Shown here: piece by piece, positions 9,058 through 18,337 of the stretch | How the letters are laid out: each line of letters begins with the position of its first letter | Numbering within the stretch: position 1 is the stretch's first letter | The notes under the pieces: model-generated | Database searches by the model: none | Told to the model about the DNA's origin: nothing | What the model saw: only the letters and a program-made list of their open reading frames with translations | DNA from: Novosphingobium terrae | Lineage (GTDB): Bacteria > Pseudomonadota > Alphaproteobacteria > Sphingomonadales > Sphingomonadaceae | NCBI RefSeq assembly: GCF_017163935.1 | Contig: NZ_JABVZR010000003.1 | Location: 148,688 to 212,687 of the forward strand | DNA: 64,000 nucleotides | Direction of reading: 5' to 3' | Translations under genes and position numbers: made by a program

Positions 9058-10503
9058 ATGAACACGGCCTTTCAGAGCCCTCAAGATTCGCAGCTCGATG
9101 CCGATGTCCCGGCCTTTCCGGTGTTCGATCCCGCCAATGGCGAGGTCATCGGTTACGCCCCCGATCAGGATGCATCCGATGCGCTTGCCGCGCTCGACAG
9201 GGCCGAAATCGCCTATGCCCTGTGGCGAAGCGTGACGCCCACCGAGCGCGCCCGGCGCCTGCGGCTTTGGGCTCATAAGCTGCGTGAGCGGGAGGACGAG
9301 CTTGCCGCCCTGATTTCGCAGGAACAGGGCAAGCCGATCGCGGAAAGCCGGGCCGAAGTCGCCCAGGGCATCGGCCATGCCGAATGGTTCGCGGAAGAAG
9401 CCCGGCGAACCTATGGCGAGATCATTCCCGAGCAGGTCGAGGGACGGCGCATGATGGTGGTGCGCGAGCCGGTCGGCATCGTCGCGGCTGTTACGCCATG
9501 GAATTTCCCGATGGCCATGCCCATGCGCAAGGTGGCGCCCGCACTCGCCGCGGGCTGCGCGATCGTGCTGAAACCGGCCGCTGAAACGCCGCTCACCGCG
9601 CTTGCTCTGGCAAGAATGGCTGTGGAATCAGGTCTGCCCGAAGGATTGTTCACCGTGGTAACGGCACCCAAGGAACGGGCTGCGGAGGTCGTCGGCACAT
9701 GGCTGGATGACAGTCGGGTCAGAAAGCTGACCTTCACGGGATCGACGCAAGTGGGCAGGCTGCTGGCCGCTCAGGCCGCGCCCGATCTCAAGCGCCTGTC
9801 GATGGAACTGGGCGGGAATGCCGCCTTCATCGTCTTCGCGGATGCGGATATCGACCGTGCCGTCGCCTGCCTGATCGCAGCGAAATTCCGCAATGCCGGG
9901 CAGACCTGCATTTCGCCCAATCGCGTTCTGGTCGATGAACTGATCCATGACCGCTTCGCAGCCGCGCTGTGCCGGGCCGTCGAGGCCCTGAAAGTCGGCC
10001 CGGCGAGCGATCCCGCAAGTACTGTCGGCCCCCTGATCAGCGAAGCCGCGGTGGAGAAGGTGGCGCGCCATATCGCTGATGCGCAGGCGCATGGGGCCAA
10101 AGTGATGCTCGGGGGCCGGGCCGACGGGTTGTTCTATCAACCGACCGTCCTCACCGGGGCAACACCGGCCATGGCGCTGGCTCAGGAAGAGACATTCGGG
10201 CCAGTCGCCGCCCTGTTCCGCTTCTCGGGCGAGGCTGACGGCATCGCGCAGGCCAATGCCACGCCCTTTGGCCTGGCTGCCTATTTCTTCACCACCGATA
10301 TCGAACGCATCTGGCGGGTGAGCGCCGCGCTAGAGGCCGGCATGATCGGCATCAATGAGGCGGTGATTTCCACGGAAGTCGCGCCCTTCGGCGGCATCAA
10401 ACAGTCCGGATACGGCCGCGAAGGGTCGCGTCACGGCCTCGATGACTATCAGCACCTCAAATATCTTTGCCAAGGGCAATCGCTTTCGGAGATCCCCGCA
10501 TGA
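9058..10503 (+). CDS. NAD(P)-dependent aldehyde dehydrogenase, succinate-semialdehyde type
   Basis: A 481-residue ALDH. Catalytic residues are visible: N149 in TPWNFP, E250 in SMELGG and C284 in FRNAGQTC. The substrate-pocket and cofactor motifs ([49 protein letters not shown]) resemble the GabD/succinate semialdehyde dehydrogenase group. Start ATG at 9058 follows an upstream open stretch without a better ribosome-binding site. Its stop overlaps the hydratase start (ATGA). In the pathway it would oxidise succinate semialdehyde, released by the HpaI-type aldolase two genes downstream, to succinate for the TCA cycle. A role like HpaE (a hydroxymuconate semialdehyde dehydrogenase) is the main alternative. 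Confidence 0.87.
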   Translation: MNTAFQSPQDSQLDADVPAFPVFDPANGEVIGYAPDQDASDALAALDRAEIAYALWRSVTPTERARRLRLWAHKLREREDELAALISQEQGKPIAESRAEVAQGIGHAEWFAEEARRTYGEIIPEQVEGRRMMVVREPVGIVAAVTPWNFPMAMPMRKVAPALAAGCAIVLKPAAETPLTALALARMAVESGLPEGLFTVVTAPKERAAEVVGTWLDDSRVRKLTFTGSTQVGRLLAAQAAPDLKRLSMELGGNAAFIVFADADIDRAVACLIAAKFRNAGQTCISPNRVLVDELIHDRFAAALCRAVEALKVGPASDPASTVGPLISEAAVEKVARHIADAQAHGAKVMLGGRADGLFYQPTVLTGATPAMALAQEETFGPVAALFRFSGEADGIAQANATPFGLAAYFFTTDIERIWRVSAALEAGMIGINEAVISTEVAPFGGIKQSGYGREGSRHGLDDYQHLKYLCQGQSLSEIPA

Positions 10504-11306
10504 CCCTCAATTCCTCCACCGTTCTGGACGCTGCCCGGCGCCTTCATGAAGCCGAAACCACGGGTTTGCAGATCCGGCACTTCTCTAGCGAATTTCCACA
10601 GATGGATATCGCCGATGCCTATGCCATCCAGTCGGCCTGGATCGATCTCAAGGTCGCGGAGGGGCGGCGGATCAAGGGGCACAAGATCGGGCTGACATCG
10701 AAGGCGATGCAATATTCCTCGCAGATCGACGAACCGGATTATGGCGTGCTGCTGGACGATATGTTCTTCGCCGAGGGCAGCAATATTCCCACCAACCGCT
10801 TTATCGCACCGCGCCTTGAGGTCGAGCTGGCCTTTGTTCTGAAGGAGCCCCTGTCAGGCCCCGATTGCACGATCTTCGACGTTCTGCGTGCGACAGACTA
10901 TGTTGTTCCCGCCCTCGAAATCATCGATGCGCGGATCGAACAGAAAGACCGGGACAGCGGGATCATGCGCAAGGTCTTCGACACCATATCGGATAATGCC
11001 GCCAATGCCGGCGTCATTCTTGGCGGGCGCCCCGTGCGCCCGGATGCAGTCGATCTGCGATGGGTGTCCGCCCTTTGCTATCGCAACGGCGTGATCGAGG
11101 AATCTGGCGTGGCGGCAGCGGTCCTCAATCACCCGGCGACCGGCGTGGCATGGCTGGCGAACAAGCTGGCTGCTTATAATGTGCCTCTGGAAGCCGGCCA
11201 TGTCGTGCTTGCCGGTTCCTTCACGCGCCCGGTCTTCGCCCAGGCGGGGGATACGTTCCATGTCGATTACGGCCCGCTGGGCGCTATTTCCTGCAGGTTC
11301 CAGTGA
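10500..11306 (+). CDS. hpaH: 2-oxo-hept-4-ene-1,7-dioate hydratase-type enzyme (HpaH/MhpD family)
   Basis: A 268-residue protein, the same length as HpaH. It carries the family's metal-binding acidic residues in [10 protein letters not shown] (E107, E109) and [11 protein letters not shown] (E140), and the [12 protein letters not shown] substrate segment. Enzymes of this family add water to 2-oxo-enoic acids after meta-type ring cleavage; HpaH makes 4-hydroxy-2-oxoheptanedioate. The ATG overlaps the aldehyde dehydrogenase stop, and its own stop overlaps the aldolase start, so all three are translationally coupled. Related 2-oxopent-4-enoate hydratases cannot be excluded, but the HpaI-type partner supports a C7 dioate substrate. 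Confidence 0.85.
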   Translation: MTLNSSTVLDAARRLHEAETTGLQIRHFSSEFPQMDIADAYAIQSAWIDLKVAEGRRIKGHKIGLTSKAMQYSSQIDEPDYGVLLDDMFFAEGSNIPTNRFIAPRLEVELAFVLKEPLSGPDCTIFDVLRATDYVVPALEIIDARIEQKDRDSGIMRKVFDTISDNAANAGVILGGRPVRPDAVDLRWVSALCYRNGVIEESGVAAAVLNHPATGVAWLANKLAAYNVPLEAGHVVLAGSFTRPVFAQAGDTFHVDYGPLGAISCRFQ

Positions 11307-12109
11307 TGTCCGGGGGCTCATCCAATCGCTTCAAGGCGGCTCTTGGTGACAGGCAGCGACAGATCGGGCTCTGGCTGGGGCTGGCGGTTCCCTATGTGGC
11401 GGAGCTTTGCGGCAATGCCGGTTTCGACTGGGTTCTGGTCGATGGCGAACACGGCCCCAACACTCTGCGGACGGTGCTGACGCAATTGCAGGCACTTCAG
11501 GCCGGTCCCGCCGAACCGGTGGTGCGTGCGCTCAGCGATGATCCCAACCTTATCAAACAGCTGCTCGATATTGGCGCGCACAACCTCCTGGTGCCCATGA
11601 TCGAGACCGGAGCGCAAGCCTATCGCCTTGTTGCCGCGACCCGCTATCCGCCTTTGGGCACGCGGGGCGTGGGCAGCGCGCTGGCGCGGGCCTCCGATTG
11701 GGGGCGCTGCAAAGACTATCTGGCCACAGCGCACAATGACCTGTGCGTGATCGTTCAGATCGAAACCCCGCTTGGTGTGAAGAATGCCCGCCAGATCATC
11801 GAAACCGAAGGGATTGATGGTGTTTTCATCGGGCTTTCCGATCTGGCTGCGACCATGGGCTTACCGGGACAACCCGGCCACCCCGAGGTGCTCGGCGCCT
11901 TCCGTGAGGTTGCCGCTCTGGCGCAGGAACTGGGCAAACCTTTTGGCACGTTGGCCAGTTCATCCTCCCTGGCCAGCGAGGCGCTGCAGTCAGGTTGCAC
12001 ATTTCTGGCGGTCGGGTCGGACGTCGGCCTACTGGTTCAGGCAGCGGGCGAACTGCTCGGAAAATACCGCAGAGACGCGGCTGATCGGCCTGCTGCCGAT
12101 GTCTATTAG
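11306..12109 (+). CDS. hpaI: 4-hydroxy-2-oxoheptanedioate aldolase (HpaI family)
   Basis: A 267-residue class II pyruvate aldolase of the HpcH/HpaI family. Positions equivalent to the known active site are present: H49 in VLVDGEHGPN, R74 in EPVVRAL, and the divalent-metal ligands E153 (IVQIETPLGVKN) and D179 (FIGLSDLAATMG). Start taken as ATG 11306, overlapping the hydratase stop; an in-frame GTG lies 3 bases upstream. The reaction expected is retro-aldol cleavage of 4-hydroxy-2-oxoheptanedioate to pyruvate and succinate semialdehyde, feeding the dehydrogenase in the same operon. It is the last gene of the operon and is convergent with the LysR gene. Confidence 0.88.
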   Translation: MSGGSSNRFKAALGDRQRQIGLWLGLAVPYVAELCGNAGFDWVLVDGEHGPNTLRTVLTQLQALQAGPAEPVVRALSDDPNLIKQLLDIGAHNLLVPMIETGAQAYRLVAATRYPPLGTRGVGSALARASDWGRCKDYLATAHNDLCVIVQIETPLGVKNARQIIETEGIDGVFIGLSDLAATMGLPGQPGHPEVLGAFREVAALAQELGKPFGTLASSSSLASEALQSGCTFLAVGSDVGLLVQAAGELLGKYRRDAADRPAADVY

Positions 12110-12134
12110 GATTCGCCGGCCGCAGACACCGATC

Positions 12135-13043
12135 TCAGGAACGAGCCATTGAAAACTTGTCATGTGTGGAGGCGAGATGCTCGGCCAGGGCCCGGACCGC
12201 AGGGGTCATTCCGCTCTGGTCAAGCGTACAGATCGAAAACCGGCGGGTGGCCCAGTCATCGGCAAGGCGGACCGCTACAATCTTCATAAAGCCTCGGCAA
12301 TTGCGTGCTGTCGTGGCCGGTACTATGCCGAAACCAACGCCCTCGGCCGCCATGCGGCAGATGCCCTCGAAGGTTCGTGTCCTGATGCGGGTCTTAAGGC
12401 GTGCTCCGGCGATCAGGGCTCGCCCATCGAGATTGTCCTGCAAGGCGCCCTCAGCCAGACCGATAAAATCCTCATGGACGATATCGGCAAACAGAACCGT
12501 CTTCCGAGCAGCCAATGGATGGCCGGAAGGGACCACAACCACCAGCTGATCGATTGCAAAAGGCCGCAACAGCAGACCTTCCGTGCTGACCGTATCGGAA
12601 ATGATGCCGATCTGCGTCAACCCAGCCGTGAGTGCCCTGACGATCTGCGCGCTTTGCCGCTCTTGCAGATCGATATCGGTGTGAGGGTTGGCCGCCATCC
12701 AGGGCGCGAGCCGCCCGGGCAGGAATTCGGTGATCGCCGCAGTGGGCGCCATCAGGCGGATGATGGTCCTCAGCCCCTCGGCATGCTGATCGAGTTCACC
12801 GCGCATCTGGACCATCTGGCGCTGCACCAGTGCGGCATGGTGTGCCAGCGCCTCACCGGCATGGGTGGGCGCAACACCGCGCCTGCCACGCTCCAGAAGC
12901 CTGACCCCGCTCGCGGCTTCCATGGCGCGTAGCCGTTCGCTGGCAGCGGGCAAGGACAGGCCGATGGCCGTCGCGCCATGGGTGATGCTGCCCGCCTCCA
13001 CCACGGCCAGAAACAGTCGAAGATCGGTGAAATCGAACCTCAT
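12135..13043 (-). CDS. LysR-type transcriptional regulator
   Basis: A 302-residue LTTR. The N-terminal winged HTH is clear (FTDLRLFLAVVEAGSITHGA, GLSLPAASERLRAMEAASG, LLERGRRGVAPTHAGEAL), followed by a periplasmic-binding-protein-like effector domain from about residue 90 (IIRLMAPTAAITEFLPGRLA). ATG 13043 puts the HTH at the usual distance from the start; a codon at 13061 would add six residues. It lies between the operon end and a divergent MFS gene. A symmetric T-N11-A site in the divergent intergenic region fits LTTR binding, so it likely controls the MFS transporter and perhaps the catabolic operon. Confidence 0.9.
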   Translation of the reverse strand: MRFDFTDLRLFLAVVEAGSITHGATAIGLSLPAASERLRAMEAASGVRLLERGRRGVAPTHAGEALAHHAALVQRQMVQMRGELDQHAEGLRTIIRLMAPTAAITEFLPGRLAPWMAANPHTDIDLQERQSAQIVRALTAGLTQIGIISDTVSTEGLLLRPFAIDQLVVVVPSGHPLAARKTVLFADIVHEDFIGLAEGALQDNLDGRALIAGARLKTRIRTRTFEGICRMAAEGVGFGIVPATTARNCRGFMKIVAVRLADDWATRRFSICTLDQSGMTPAVRALAEHLASTHDKFSMARS

Positions 13044-13068
13044 GCCCCAACCTATACCCATGCCCTGC

Positions 13069-13085
13069 CTTCGGTCCAGCCGAAG
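13069..13085. promoter_or_regulatory. Candidate LysR binding site (T-N11-A dyad)
   Basis: Inverted repeat CTTCGG-TCCAG-CCGAAG, with the T-N11-A arrangement typical of LTTR boxes, lies between the lysR-like and MFS genes, 26 bp from the lysR start codon. Called by eye from symmetry and position. Confidence 0.5.
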
Positions 13086-13165
13086 TCTGGATACGGAACA
13101 TGCGCATTGTGGCCGATCATATGGCTGATAGGCAAGCGACCGAACATGAAGGAGAAACCGGAGAT

Positions 13166-14593
13166 ATGTCTGGAAATTCCATGGCCCAGACGCTGCAACG
13201 AAACAGTCTTGTGCTTCCTTTCATCGTAGCGGCGACCTATTTCATGGAAAGCCTGGACACGACGATCATCGCCACGGCGCTGCCGCAAATGGCACGATCA
13301 TTCCGCGCCGGCCCCAACGACGTCAGCCTGGGCATGACGGCCTATATGCTCACGCTGGCCACCCTCATCCCGATCAGCGGCTGGATCGCGGATCGATATG
13401 GCACGCGAAAGGTGTTCGGCAGCGCCGTCGCGCTGTTTACGATTGCGTCGGTTCTCTGCGGATCAGCCGACAGTGTGGCAGGCTTTACGGCGGCACGCGT
13501 AATGCAAGGGCTGGGCGGCGCCATGATGGTGCCGGTGGGGCGCATGATCGTGGCACGCAATACGGATCAAAGCCATATGCTGCGGGCGATCTCCACGATC
13601 ACCTGGCCCGCAATCATCGCGCCGGTTATCGGACCTACCGTGGGGGGTTTCATCACGACCTATGCATCATGGCGCTGGGTGTTTTTCCTCAATGTACCCT
13701 TTGCCGTGGCGGCTTTTGCAGCCATCGCCGTCTTTGTGCCCGATCACGTCGGTACGCGGATCAGAAAGCTCGACCTGCAAGGCTTCGTCTTGAGCAGCAG
13801 CGCCCTTATCTTGCTGCTGTACGGGATGGAACTGGCAAGCCGTCAGGATGCAAGCCTTGTCTTTGCCGGCGCGATCATCGGGGCGGGCCTTGTCGTCGGC
13901 CTGCTTGCCATTACCTATCTCCATAGGGCCGCTCAGCCTATCCTCGATCTGGCGGTGTTTCGCGTGCGGACCTATGCTATCTCTGTCCTGTGGGGCGGCT
14001 TCGCCAGAGCCGGGATCGAGGCCGTCCCTTATCTGTCTCCCTTGCTGTTTCAGATCGGCTTTGGCCTCTCGGCCTTTCATTCAGGCTTGCTGCTTGTGGT
14101 GAGCGCGGTTGGCAATCTGGGCATGAAGGCCCTTGTTACCCCCATCGTGAGGCGGTTTGGCTTCCGCCGGGTCACGATCGCCAATGGCACGATCCTCTCT
14201 TTCACCATTCTGGCATTTGCCGGGCTGGAGCCCTTCACGGGCAAACCCGTGCTGTTTCTCGTGCTTTTTTCTTACGGCGTGTCTCGGTCACTGCAGCTCT
14301 CGACACTGACCACGCTGAGCTACGCAGACATCCCCGAAGATCTGAAAAGTGCCGCCAGCACAGTGTGGAGCACAATGCAGCAAATGACGACCGGTTTGGG
14401 CATCGCCTTTGGCGCCGTCTGCCTGCGCCTTGGAGCGTTCATGCCCGCAGGCGGGGCATTAGCCGGTGGCCATCATAATGAAATCGTCGCCTTTCAAATG
14501 GCTTTTGTCGCCACCGCCACTCTCACGCTTATGCCCACTATCGCCTATTGGCGACTTCCGCATGATGCAGGGGCTAGCTTCGTTATGCGATGA
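13166..14593 (+). CDS. MFS transporter, DHA2 (EmrB/QacA-like) family
   Basis: A 475-residue inner-membrane transporter with about 14 predicted hydrophobic helices. Family landmarks are the first helix ending in ESLDTTIIATALPQMARSF (motif D1), the loop 2-3 motif GWIADRYGTRKVFG (motif A), and RVMQGLGGAMMVPVGRM (motif B), then the antiporter-like GPTVGGFI (motif C). ATG 13166 is chosen because a GGAG-type site lies just upstream and it places helix 1 correctly. It is divergent from the LysR gene and probably exports a toxic intermediate or a pathway-related compound; import cannot be excluded. Confidence 0.9.
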   Translation: MSGNSMAQTLQRNSLVLPFIVAATYFMESLDTTIIATALPQMARSFRAGPNDVSLGMTAYMLTLATLIPISGWIADRYGTRKVFGSAVALFTIASVLCGSADSVAGFTAARVMQGLGGAMMVPVGRMIVARNTDQSHMLRAISTITWPAIIAPVIGPTVGGFITTYASWRWVFFLNVPFAVAAFAAIAVFVPDHVGTRIRKLDLQGFVLSSSALILLLYGMELASRQDASLVFAGAIIGAGLVVGLLAITYLHRAAQPILDLAVFRVRTYAISVLWGGFARAGIEAVPYLSPLLFQIGFGLSAFHSGLLLVVSAVGNLGMKALVTPIVRRFGFRRVTIANGTILSFTILAFAGLEPFTGKPVLFLVLFSYGVSRSLQLSTLTTLSYADIPEDLKSAASTVWSTMQQMTTGLGIAFGAVCLRLGAFMPAGGALAGGHHNEIVAFQMAFVATATLTLMPTIAYWRLPHDAGASFVMR

Positions 14594-15020
14594 AATAACC
14601 GTTGTCTCAACGTAACGGAGGCTGCCGCGCGTGCCAGCCGGTCGCCTGCTGATAGGCGTGATCCACTCGGCGGCGTGACGACAGGAGCGTTTGTCTGCAA
14701 ACGCAATACGCATCGATTTGGTGATCCGTCGCCGCGCTCGGGGATCGGCAAAGATAGCGTCGCCAACGCCGCGCCACTGACGGACAGCGGCACATAACAC
14801 GATGCCGAAGCCAGCCGCGACGAGCCATAAAGGGTGACGGATCAGAAAGCCCCACACCTCCTCCTTGATCGCGATGCGAACCTCGACAGCGACCAGGTGA
14901 TAGCTTGCATCAACAGTTCTGCACCAAATTTCGATGATAGGTCAGTTCCCGGCTGGACGTAAAAACCGGATGCTGATCATGTCCCGAGATGACCATTGCC
15001 ATGCAGCGGCAATGGTTATC
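14594..15020. other. Intergenic region without a convincing gene
   Basis: A 427-bp stretch between two transporter genes. A minus-strand frame of 132 codons (14459-14857) starts with one hydrophobic segment, but it runs through the 3' end of the MFS gene, its composition turns low-complexity there, and no family is recognisable. A perfect 9-bp hairpin (ACCATTGCC at 14992-15000, GGCAATGGT at 15008-15016) directly follows the stop of the EamA gene and may end its transcript. Confidence 0.5.
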
Positions 15021-15854
15021 TTAAGAACCTCGAAGGATGATCGCTCCAACCGCGATCGTCAGTGCCGCGACAAGCCGGGCACGGTCGATGCGCTCCTTCA
15101 GGGCGAAGGCTGCTATCAGCGTGCCGAATATAATCGCGGTTTCGCGCAAGGCGGCGACCACGGCCACTGACGTTGCCGTCATGGCCCATAGTGCCAGACC
15201 GTATGAGGCAACCGTGCCCGCTCCACCGATGACAGCCAGACGCCAGTTTCGGCCCACATAAGATCCGAACTCCCCACTCCGGCGAGCCAAAGTCCAGGCC
15301 ACGAGCGGCGCACCGGTCAGGAGGAATATCCAGAGTGTGTAGCTTGCTGCACTACCCGACCGGCGAACCCCAACCCCATCGACCAGAGTGTAGCTTGCGA
15401 TGACGCAGGCATTGAGGAGAGCAAGCCTTGTTCCCGCCGCCGGAGCCAGCCCCCGGTTGCTTGTCATGGCAAGGACTCCGGCACAGATCACGATCACCCC
15501 GCACCATGCCCACACCGTCAGGCGATCGCCGAGGAGCATCGTGCTTGCAAGAGCCACCAGAAGGGGCGCCGCACCACGCATGAGCGGATAAGTTCGACTC
15601 ATATCGGCGATCTTGTAAGTCCGCCCGACCAGAACATAGTAACAGACAGAAAGGATGGCCGAAGCCGCGATAAGCGGCCAGCTTGGCCGATGCGGGGGCG
15701 GCAGGAAGGGGAGCGTCGCTGCGGCGATGAGGGCCGCCGCACCGGTAACGGTGATCGCCATCATGGAGCTGTCGTCGCCCCCCTTCACAATCGCGTTCCA
15801 CGCTGCATGAAGGGCTGCTGCCAGCAATATGATCAGGAAAACACTCAGGTTCAT
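15021..15854 (-). CDS. EamA/DMT-family transporter
   Basis: A complete 277-residue DMT exporter with ten predicted helices in two EamA repeats. Repeat one includes HAAWNAIVKGG and the conserved RTYPLMRGAAPLLVAL at the end of helices 3-4; repeat two ends with RETAIIFGTLIAAFALKER. This protein belongs to the same broad family as the partial gene at 1-349 but is not a copy of it. It is followed by the same-strand upstream neighbour, an MFS exporter at 15930, separated by 75 bp, so the two may be co-transcribed. Substrate unknown. Confidence 0.88.
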   Translation of the reverse strand: MNLSVFLIILLAAALHAAWNAIVKGGDDSSMMAITVTGAAALIAAATLPFLPPPHRPSWPLIAASAILSVCYYVLVGRTYKIADMSRTYPLMRGAAPLLVALASTMLLGDRLTVWAWCGVIVICAGVLAMTSNRGLAPAAGTRLALLNACVIASYTLVDGVGVRRSGSAASYTLWIFLLTGAPLVAWTLARRSGEFGSYVGRNWRLAVIGGAGTVASYGLALWAMTATSVAVVAALRETAIIFGTLIAAFALKERIDRARLVAALTIAVGAIILRGS

Positions 15855-15929
15855 GGACTATCCAGACGTCGGCGAGACAATGGCGGAAGAGAAAGCAAGA
15901 TCCCGCTGGCGGGTTCGGGTAATCGGATT

Positions 15930-17432
15930 TTATTGAGTTTGACCGACCGTTCGCTTCGAGGTTTCACAACGAAAGGCGATGAAGCTCGACATCGCGAAGA
16001 AGAGCGCCGCGAGCCCTGCATAAACGGTCAATGTCTCGAAGCCTCGTTTGAGAGCAAGTTGGCGACCAAGCTGCTGCGCGACCGTGATCTTGTCATTGCC
16101 GATGCCATCGGTGAGCAAGCGCTCCGCCGTCGCGCTGGCATGGGCGGCGTCAAGACCTCCGCTATCATGCGCAAGAGACGAGCGCACTCCGATCAACAGG
16201 ATGAGCCCCATCAAAGCAATGTTGACCGACAGCGCCACGTATCTGATGGTCGTCTCGATCCCGGATGCCATGCCCGCTCGGTCGGCTTCCACCGCATAGG
16301 TAGCCGCGTTGGAGGAAGGTGTATTGGCAAGGCCGAGACCCATCCCTGTGAGGATGCAGCCTGGAATCAAGGATATCCAGCCGGGCGCGGCCAGCACCAA
16401 CCCCAGGGTGATCGCCCAACATCCCAGAGCGATCAGCATGAGGCCGCAAGGTATGACGTTACGCGGCGAATAGCGCAGCGCAAGCTGCTCCCCTAGTGGC
16501 GGCAGCAGCAAGGCCGGTAAAGTGTAGGCCAATAATATCAAGCCGGTCGTTGCCCGATCATAGCCGATCCCGTTCTCGAAATAGAGGGGGAGGTAGATCA
16601 GCAACGGCCAGAAGCTGAAATTGACGCCTGCCGAACCCATGATGGCACCCGTGAAATTCGGGATGCGGAACACGGAGAAATCGACCATCGGATGCGCACT
16701 GAGCCACTCCACCGTAACGAAGATCGTGGCACTGACCAGAGCGGCGGCAGCCATTGACAGCATCACAGAACTACCGAACCCGTATTGCGGCCCCTCGATG
16801 ATAAAGAAGGTTAAGCCCAGCACGCTGAACGATAAGGAGAGCATGCCAGCAAGGTCCAATTGGTGGGCACCGGCGGCTCGCGATTCGCGTATTGTCGCGA
16901 ATACCAGCGCGATCGTCAGGATGGTCAACGGGCCGTGGATGAGAAAGACCCAGCGCCATCCGATGAGGGAAGCGATCAGGCCACCGAAGAGCGGGCCGAT
17001 GCCCAGCCCCATCCCGAACACGATGCCCCAGACTGCGAAGGCGCGGCCTCGCTCGGCGCCGTCGCGGTAGGCGTTGGAGAGAATCGCGATCAGACAGATC
17101 AGCATCGCCCCGCCGCCAGCCCCCTGCAAGACACGGTAGACTATCAGCATGGATATGGTTCGAGCCATGCCACACCCCAGCGATGCGGCACCAAAGAGGA
17201 TCATCGACGCGGTAAATACCCGGCGCCGCCCCAATCGATCGGCCAGCGTGCCGGCGACCATCAAGATACTCGTGCAAGCGATGGTGTAAGCATTCATGAC
17301 CCACTGGGCACTATCAAAATCGGCTCTCAAATCCTGGCCAATCGACGGCAGGATCACCGGAACGCTGGAGACCTCAAGCCCGGTCATCAAGGCAGCCAGG
17401 CAAGTGGCCATCAGAGCGATTAAGTTTTTCAT
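15930..17432 (-). CDS. MFS transporter, DHA2-like (14-TM) family
   Basis: A 500-residue transporter with 14 predicted helices. Motif D1 appears as EVSSVPVILPSIGQDL, motif A as GTLADRLGRRRVFT, and motif B/C as RVLQGAGGGAMLICLIAIL and GLGIGPLFGGLIASLIGWRWVF. The start ATG 17432 is preferred; a GTG at 17447 adds five residues. It is probably transcribed with the downstream EamA exporter. DHA2 members are proton antiporters for drugs or other amphiphiles; the substrate is unknown. It is the last cargo-type gene before the plasmid transfer region. Confidence 0.88.
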   Translation of the reverse strand: MKNLIALMATCLAALMTGLEVSSVPVILPSIGQDLRADFDSAQWVMNAYTIACTSILMVAGTLADRLGRRRVFTASMILFGAASLGCGMARTISMLIVYRVLQGAGGGAMLICLIAILSNAYRDGAERGRAFAVWGIVFGMGLGIGPLFGGLIASLIGWRWVFLIHGPLTILTIALVFATIRESRAAGAHQLDLAGMLSLSFSVLGLTFFIIEGPQYGFGSSVMLSMAAAALVSATIFVTVEWLSAHPMVDFSVFRIPNFTGAIMGSAGVNFSFWPLLIYLPLYFENGIGYDRATTGLILLAYTLPALLLPPLGEQLALRYSPRNVIPCGLMLIALGCWAITLGLVLAAPGWISLIPGCILTGMGLGLANTPSSNAATYAVEADRAGMASGIETTIRYVALSVNIALMGLILLIGVRSSLAHDSGGLDAAHASATAERLLTDGIGNDKITVAQQLGRQLALKRGFETLTVYAGLAALFFAMSSFIAFRCETSKRTVGQTQ

Positions 17433-17447
17433 GTTGTCTCTAGCCAC

Positions 17448-18337
17448 ATTCGAGCAATGAACCGTTCGAGCAAGCGGATACTGTAAAGCTCACTAGCCAC
17501 TCTCTCCAGAACGCGGAATCCTATTGCGCTTTCCGCGATGCAAAGGCGATTTGCTAATATGCCAACGCAATGCATCCGAATATCCAGCACTTTCTTTCGC
17601 GCTTGTGATACAGTCACCCCGCTTCGTTCGATGGTGTCACCTCGGACAACCTGAACGATGGGCAGTTAAGCCCGTCTATTTCCGACGCTGGCCCTTCCGA
17701 TTCCGACGCCCCAGAGGTCATCTCGGCTCAGGCGAGCCCCTACCCACAGATTTCCTGAATATAACATCTGTGCTCGGCGCTTTGAAAAGCGAACCTTGCA
17801 GCCCATTCTTCGGCAGTTAATTTCCCTTCACAATGGCTTCTTTACCCCCTTAATGTTCTACATGGAGCCCGTCATCAACAGGTTCGACGAACTGAGATTG
17901 GACGCGTTAAACCTGCACGTCGGATGTACCAATTGTGGCCATCGTAGCGTTTTCGACGGCCCCGTAACCCGGCGTTGGTTTGCCCTGAACCATTGGACGG
18001 AACTATCGCTCGGGTCGGGAGCCATCTGAGATGTGGTCACTGCCGGGGTCGCCCGAGTTGATTTGTTCCAACCAGTGTCCCGCCGACCGTAGCCTTTGGC
18101 TCCAGAGACGGAGTTGAGTGGACGCGAGCTGTGCCACGGCTATGCCGTTGATTAGCAGCGAAATCCTTTGCGGGTCATGCCTGTGCAAAGGGTTATCTTT
18201 ATTACCTTTCCATCCACCAATTTCCTGAACACCACCTGATCCGCGGCGTCGATAGCGATCGAAATCGTAAATACCGACGTAGCAATGGTTGTCTCACAAT
18301 CGCTCATCACTCGAACTGAAGTGATTAGTGTCGGCGC
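17448..18337. other. Junction between cargo and transfer module, nearly gene-free
   Basis: About 890 bp of lower GC than the flanks, without a full-length gene. The only coding-like trace is the broken zinc-ribbon frame at 17859-18061. Several short frames on both strands (up to 98 codons) have no recognisable features. The stretch separates catabolic/export cargo from the conjugation genes and may mark an old insertion boundary; no terminal inverted repeats or target duplication were spotted by eye. Confidence 0.5.
17859..18061 (+). pseudogene. Frameshifted small zinc-ribbon protein
   Basis: One frame reads MEPVINRFDELRLDALNLHV, then a CxxC knuckle in GCTNCGHRSVFDG and RRWFALNHW before a stop at 18027-18029. 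Just before that stop, another frame offers a second knuckle, HLRCGHCRGRPS, ending at 18061. Two CxxC pairs about 50 residues apart, with an R-W-F-x-x-H-W between them, are the layout of a small zinc-binding protein, so one frameshift has probably split a gene of about 65 codons. The biological role is unknown. Sequencing error is an alternative explanation. Confidence 0.4.

Noticed and set aside
5381..12109. Complete 4-hydroxyphenylacetate (hpa) pathway
   Set aside because: Only the oxygenase pair, hydratase, aldolase and a terminal dehydrogenase are present; the hpaD, hpaF and hpaG equivalents are missing from the window, so naming the whole pathway would overreach.
14459..14857. Minus-strand frame of 132 codons with one hydrophobic helix
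   Set aside because: It starts with GTG only two bases after a purine tract, runs into the MFS gene 3' end, and matches no family; kept as an intergenic note.
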